Source: Camarhynchus parvulus
Lineage: Eukaryota; Chordata; Aves; Passeriformes; Thraupidae
Assembly: GCF_901933205.1 (NCBI RefSeq)
Contig: NC_044584.1
Coordinates: forward strand, 10,953,001-11,017,000
Reading direction: 5' to 3'
DNA: 64,000 nt
The first letter of the stretch is position 1, and each line of letters begins with the position of its first letter. The translations under genes were made by a program, and so were the position numbers. Shown here in pieces: positions 61,201 to 64,000 of this stretch. The notes under the pieces are model-generated. The model saw nothing but the letters and a program-made list of their open reading frames with translations, had not been told where the DNA came from and made no database searches.

Positions 61201-63702
61201 GATTAAGTCTGTCAACAGAACGTTTGGGCTGCTTTTTAGATGTTGAAATAGAAAAGTATTAATAAACTTTACATCAAATACTACTTAATGCCTTTAAGTA
61301 GTAATAATAATGCCTTTTTGTTTCTGTATCCTTACTGAATATCTTAGCTTTAACTTGCCTGCATTGTTTAACACCAGTTGAAGATCTTATTCAATATATC
61401 CAGACAGAACTAAAATGTTTATTACTTTCAGAGAAAGTATCCTGAATAATCCATAGCTGAAGAAAAATGAGAAGGAATCACAGAACAACGAATCACAGAA
61501 TATAAGGGACCTCTGGACATCATGTAGTCCAACACCAATTTAAAGTAGAGCCAGCTAAACCATGTTGCTAATGGACTTGGTCCCATATGCCTGTCCTTCC
61601 TTGTGTGGGGGAAGCTAAACAAAGAATATCTGCTCCTCTCCCATTGTAGAGTTTTGTCACTTCCATTAGGAAGAAAGATAGGCCTTCTTCTTTATCTGCC
61701 ATAAATATTTTTGAAGTGTTTACATTAAAATAAAAATGCCAGTATACCAAAGAGAATTTAAAATATTTGTGTGGTACCCAGACTACCATTAATATGTTTT
61801 GTTAGAGGGGCTGTCTCCAATGATTGCACCCACAGGAGCTTAGGAACTGCTGGCTCCAGCATCCCATTAATGGCTGTGTTTGTTTCTGTGGCAGGATTTC
61901 TTGGAGAAGAGCAATGTCCAGATCAAGGACATCGTTGAGTTGGTGAGAGGAAAGCTGTCCAGTGGAGCCCGGCTGACCCTGGGGGCTCTCATTGTCATTG
62001 ATGTGCATGGTAATGTGCAGCTGCTGCTCCCCTGGGGCAGCTGGGCCAGTGCTGCTGTCAGTACCTGGGTGGATTTTGGAGAGAGGCACCTAAAATGCTT
62101 TCTCTAACTTGAATCAGCCTTTACAGAGTTATTGCTCAGCTCTTTGTGCAAATGAGGGTTGTTCAGTACTGCACAAGGGTCTTCCATCTACTTAGAACAG
62201 ACACTGGAATCTAGTTACAATTAAACTGATTCCCTATGCAAAACAATTGCAAATTCCTCTCTAACATGAAAGCCAGCCTCTAAATGTTGAATTGCTCTTA
62301 CATAGCTCTAAGTAAATGTTATTTTACTTGTAAGTTAAATAAACTACCTCAGCAGAAGAGTCGATTTTTTAAACAGTCTGTGTCCTACTCTGCAGCTCGT
62401 GATGTGGTCTCAAAATTGGTTGAAGACAAAGTCACGGATCTGAATGACTTCCAGTGGATTTCTCAGCTGAGATATTACTGGACAGAGAATGATGTGACAG
62501 TGAGAATGATCACAACAGAAATGAAATATGGTTATGAGTATCTGGGCAATTCACAACGTCTGGTTATAACCCCACTGACAGATCGATGTTACAGGTAAGG
62601 ACATACTGTCTGTGAATAATGACTTCTTTTTCTGGATTGATCTCTGTTTACTTCCTTTTTCCCTGTTAATAATAGGAGGAACCTCAGAAGCTAACATTTT
62701 CTTGTAGATTTTGCCCTAATATGGTAAAAATATTTACAATATATAGCCTTCTACACCAGTAGAGTAATAGATTCTACTGTATCCAAGAAGGTGCTTCTGA
62801 AAAGAGGTGGCAGCACATGGTATTGGAACTGCAAAGAATTCTACAGTAGCGCTGGTCAATTCATTTATCTGAAGTAAGGCATAGTTTGGATATGCCTGCC
62901 TGTAAGATAAATGAGGTAATTAAAAAGCCCTTCACAGATACTCGAATGCAGTTAGCTTCCTGTTCCTCCACTGGCTTGCAAGAGGATGTAATGGAAATAC
63001 TTCAGTCCTCAAGGTTAAAATATTCAAAGGCATTTCATATTTCACTTCTGGTGAGCCCTCAAGACATGACTTAAAGCCTTTGAATGATGGTTTTGTAAAA
63101 TAATTAGATCACTCCAGTATCAACAGGGGTGTCATTTTAGTAGGGCGTTCAGTTGAAAAGCAATGTGATTCCCAGGTTTTTGTAACAACCTTTCTGCTTT
63201 CTCATCCATTTCTAAAGATTGGCTGAATTTATAAAGCCAGCTTCAAGCTCCTGCCAGTTCAAGTGCCACTTGAGGGAAATGTGTGTTTTTGCAGACTCTA
63301 CCATTTTGCTCATGACACTGTTCATTTGCTTGTGTAATTGAGGGTATACAAGGAGGATGCATGTAATAAAAACCTTGACATTCCTTCTAGGCCAAGTGGC
63401 CAAATGTGACCTTCCACAATTAGGAATCACTTATGAGACAATACTGGGTATTTAAGGCAAACTTTGAAGTCAGTAGAGAAACAAGTGAATTGTTTTTAGG
63501 AGAGCCTGTATAGGAAAGTACATGTCAATCCATTCAGAAAGAATCTGATGTTAAAGATTGCTATTTCTAATGCCTGTGTTCTTAATAATGTAGGACATTA
63601 ATGGGTGCCTTGAAATTAAGTCTTGGTGGTGCTCCAGAAGGGCCTGCTGGGACTGGCAAAACAGAAACAACAAAAGATCTAGCAAAAGCTATAGCTAAGC
63701 AG
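40210..63702 (+). CDS. DNAH3: DNAH3: axonemal dynein heavy chain 3 (5' part; both ends incomplete)
   Basis: Inner-arm dynein heavy chain of motile cilia and sperm flagella, an ATP-driven microtubule motor. Exons: 40210-40315, 41841-41966, 42756-42958 or -42960, 43742-43922, 44427-44616, 45077-45272, 46187-46312, 47035-47230, 48511-48690, 49064-49200, 49358-49463, 50029-50207, 50498-50682, 52003-52126, 52706-52862, 54594-54738, 55020-55231, 55492-55583, 56006-56120, 56619-56735, 56909-57088, 58186-58322, 58959-59160, 59733-59825, 60133-60243, 61895-62009, 62396-62594 and 63594-63702. From 43742 onward all phases agree. About 1410 residues are covered: the tail ([13 protein letters not shown] near its start), the linker ([61 protein letters not shown]) and the opening of the motor. 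The remaining exons, AAA2-AAA6 and the stalk lie beyond the right edge. The start codon is not identified. Confidence 0.96.
41918..41943 (+). repeat. Coding hexanucleotide repeat in DNAH3 exon
   Basis: About four tandem TTCTGC units within the exon 41841-41966 encode alternating Ala-Ser (ASASASAS) in the poorly conserved N-terminal tail. It remains in frame. Confidence 0.9.
42037..42127 (+). repeat. CR1 LINE 3'-end fragment in DNAH3 intron
   Basis: GGTTTAGTGGGCATGGTGGT, GTTGAACTTGATGGCCTTGG and CTTTTCCAGCCTTAATGA followed by ATGATTCC match the last about 90 bases of a CR1 element in plus orientation. It begins about 70 bases after an exon end. Confidence 0.8.
43226..43253 (+). CDS. DNAH3: Candidate 28-bp DNAH3 micro-exon
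   Basis: The segment is flanked by an acceptor (aaagctgcag) and a donor (gtaatg). If the preceding exon ends at 42960 (donor gtatcc) instead of 42958 (donor gtgtat), this 28-base exon restores the frame of the exon starting at 43742. It adds a basic, serine-containing stretch (KKRRWSSDS). Mammalian DNAH3 has a Lys/Arg/Ser-rich stretch at about this place. Without RNA evidence, both models remain possible. Confidence 0.4.
50883..52002 (+). other. DNAH3 intron between exons 50498-50682 and 52003-52126
   Basis: Unique-looking AT-rich intron sequence. The only structure seen is a two-copy tandem duplication at 51679-51730. Confidence 0.5.
51679..51730. repeat. Tandem duplication, 27-bp period, two copies
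   Basis: The 25-base core starting tgaatggaattgatattc is identical at 51679-51703 and 51706-51730; only the two bases between units differ. Confidence 0.95.
52863..54593 (+). other. Long DNAH3 intron
   Basis: About 1.7 kb of AT-rich intron. An open frame at 52878-53183 has no protein signature. A small CR1-like patch at 54378-54426 combines a GGACTTGATCTTAGAAGG end with a TATGATTCTGTGA tail. Confidence 0.5.
57089..58185 (+). other. DNAH3 intron, nothing recognised
   Basis: About 1.1 kb of AT-rich intron with no repeat family or coding segment that I can identify. Confidence 0.5.
60625..60990 (-). repeat. CR1 LINE 3'-end fragment (reverse orientation) in DNAH3 intron
   Basis: Starts with GAATCACAAAATCAATGAGGTTGGAAAAGACCT-type text and runs through CTTGTCAACCAGACC, CATGTCCAGTC, CACCTCCAGGGACAGTGACTCC, GGGCAGCCCCTTCCAA and GAGAGGGATAAGGTCACC. 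These are the blocks of a CR1 3' region read on the complement. The 155-codon open frame over it is not a host gene. Confidence 0.92.
61475..61580 (-). repeat. Second CR1-like fragment (reverse orientation) in the same DNAH3 intron
   Basis: Two AATCACAGAA copies followed by AGGGACCTCTGGACATCATGTAGTCCAACACC match the complement of a CR1 3' terminus. It is shorter and of a different subtype than the copy 0.5 kb upstream. Confidence 0.75.
63594..63702 (+). CDS. DNAH3: DNAH3 exon with AAA1 P-loop
   Basis: Codes for the AAA1 Walker A motif G-P-A-G-T-G-K-T at 63640-63663, followed by the conserved ETTKDLAKA helix. AAA1 is the main ATP-hydrolysis site of dynein, and its invariant Lys and Thr are intact. 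The acceptor is taatgtag at 63593, and the exon ends AAGCAG|gtacca in phase 0. It is the last exon in the window. Confidence 0.97.
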
Positions 63703-63807
63703 GTACCAGAACTCCCTTTTTTTGCTTTCTGCTGTTTATGTTTGGATATGTAGATATTAAAATGCCATTCTTAAGCAAGTGCTGCTTATTTTGTAGCTAT
63801 TCATTTA

Positions 63808-63868
63808 CAGTTGGACTCAGACATCTTAAAGGTCCTTCCCAGCCCAATGATTCTGTGATTCTGTTCTT
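63808..63868 (+). repeat. CR1 LINE 3' terminus in DNAH3 intron
   Basis: GTTGGACTCAGACATCTTAAAGGTCCTTCC, CAGCCCAATGATTCTG and TGATTCTGT form the typical last about 60 bases of a plus-strand CR1 element, 106 bases after the P-loop exon. Confidence 0.85.
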
Positions 63869-64000
63869 TATTCAAGGGAATAGTTGGTAACAAGCTCACA
63901 TTTAGGACTGTGTCTATATAGCATCCTGTTTTTCTAATCCAAAATTAGCAACAGTAATCCCTTCCCGTTTTAGATGCTAAGAATTTTATAGAGGTAATAC

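Overview
The window is nuclear DNA of a bird, most likely a passerine. Evidence for this: spliced vertebrate genes with GT-AG introns, several CR1 LINE 3'-end fragments (the dominant avian LINE), and a solo LTR of a type I recognise from songbird genomes. No bacterial, phage or plasmid feature is present. All calls come from reading translations and splice sites by eye; no database search was run.

Six protein-coding genes were reconstructed, with strictly alternating strands: UQCRC2 (-, only the first three coding exons, cut by the left edge), CRYM (+, complete, 8 exons, 314 aa), ANKS4B (-, complete, 2 coding exons, 412 aa), ZP2 (+, complete, 18 exons, 711 aa), LDAF1/TMEM159 (-, complete, 4 coding exons, 156 aa) and DNAH3 (+, cut by the right edge just after the AAA1 P-loop exon). 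This is the order and relative orientation of the human 16p12 genes, so the block is an old syntenic group and not a newly assembled system.

Layout: 1-1975 UQCRC2 5' end with a CR1 copy in intron 1; 1640-2900 CpG island shared head-to-head by UQCRC2 and CRYM; 2721-11375 CRYM, with an LTR fragment in intron 4 and a complete solo LTR in intron 5; 11376-14760 spacer between two convergent genes; 14761-about 19850 ANKS4B, whose intron holds a minisatellite; about 19850-23360 divergent spacer; 23362-29121 ZP2 with a TATA box and E-boxes; 29122-32868 convergent spacer; 32869-about 37050 LDAF1; 36640-37250 second CpG island; 40210-64000 DNAH3 with several CR1 3' ends in its introns.

The genes do not form a pathway. 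They cover a respiratory complex III core subunit, a cytosolic ketimine reductase/T3-binding protein, a brush-border adhesion scaffold, an egg-coat glycoprotein, a lipid-droplet assembly factor and an inner-arm axonemal dynein. I found no convincing undescribed system. The observations worth a second look are local: shared promoters, NAGNAG tandem acceptors, a possible DNAH3 micro-exon, an unassigned exon-like segment near 13.1 kb, and the repeat insertions.
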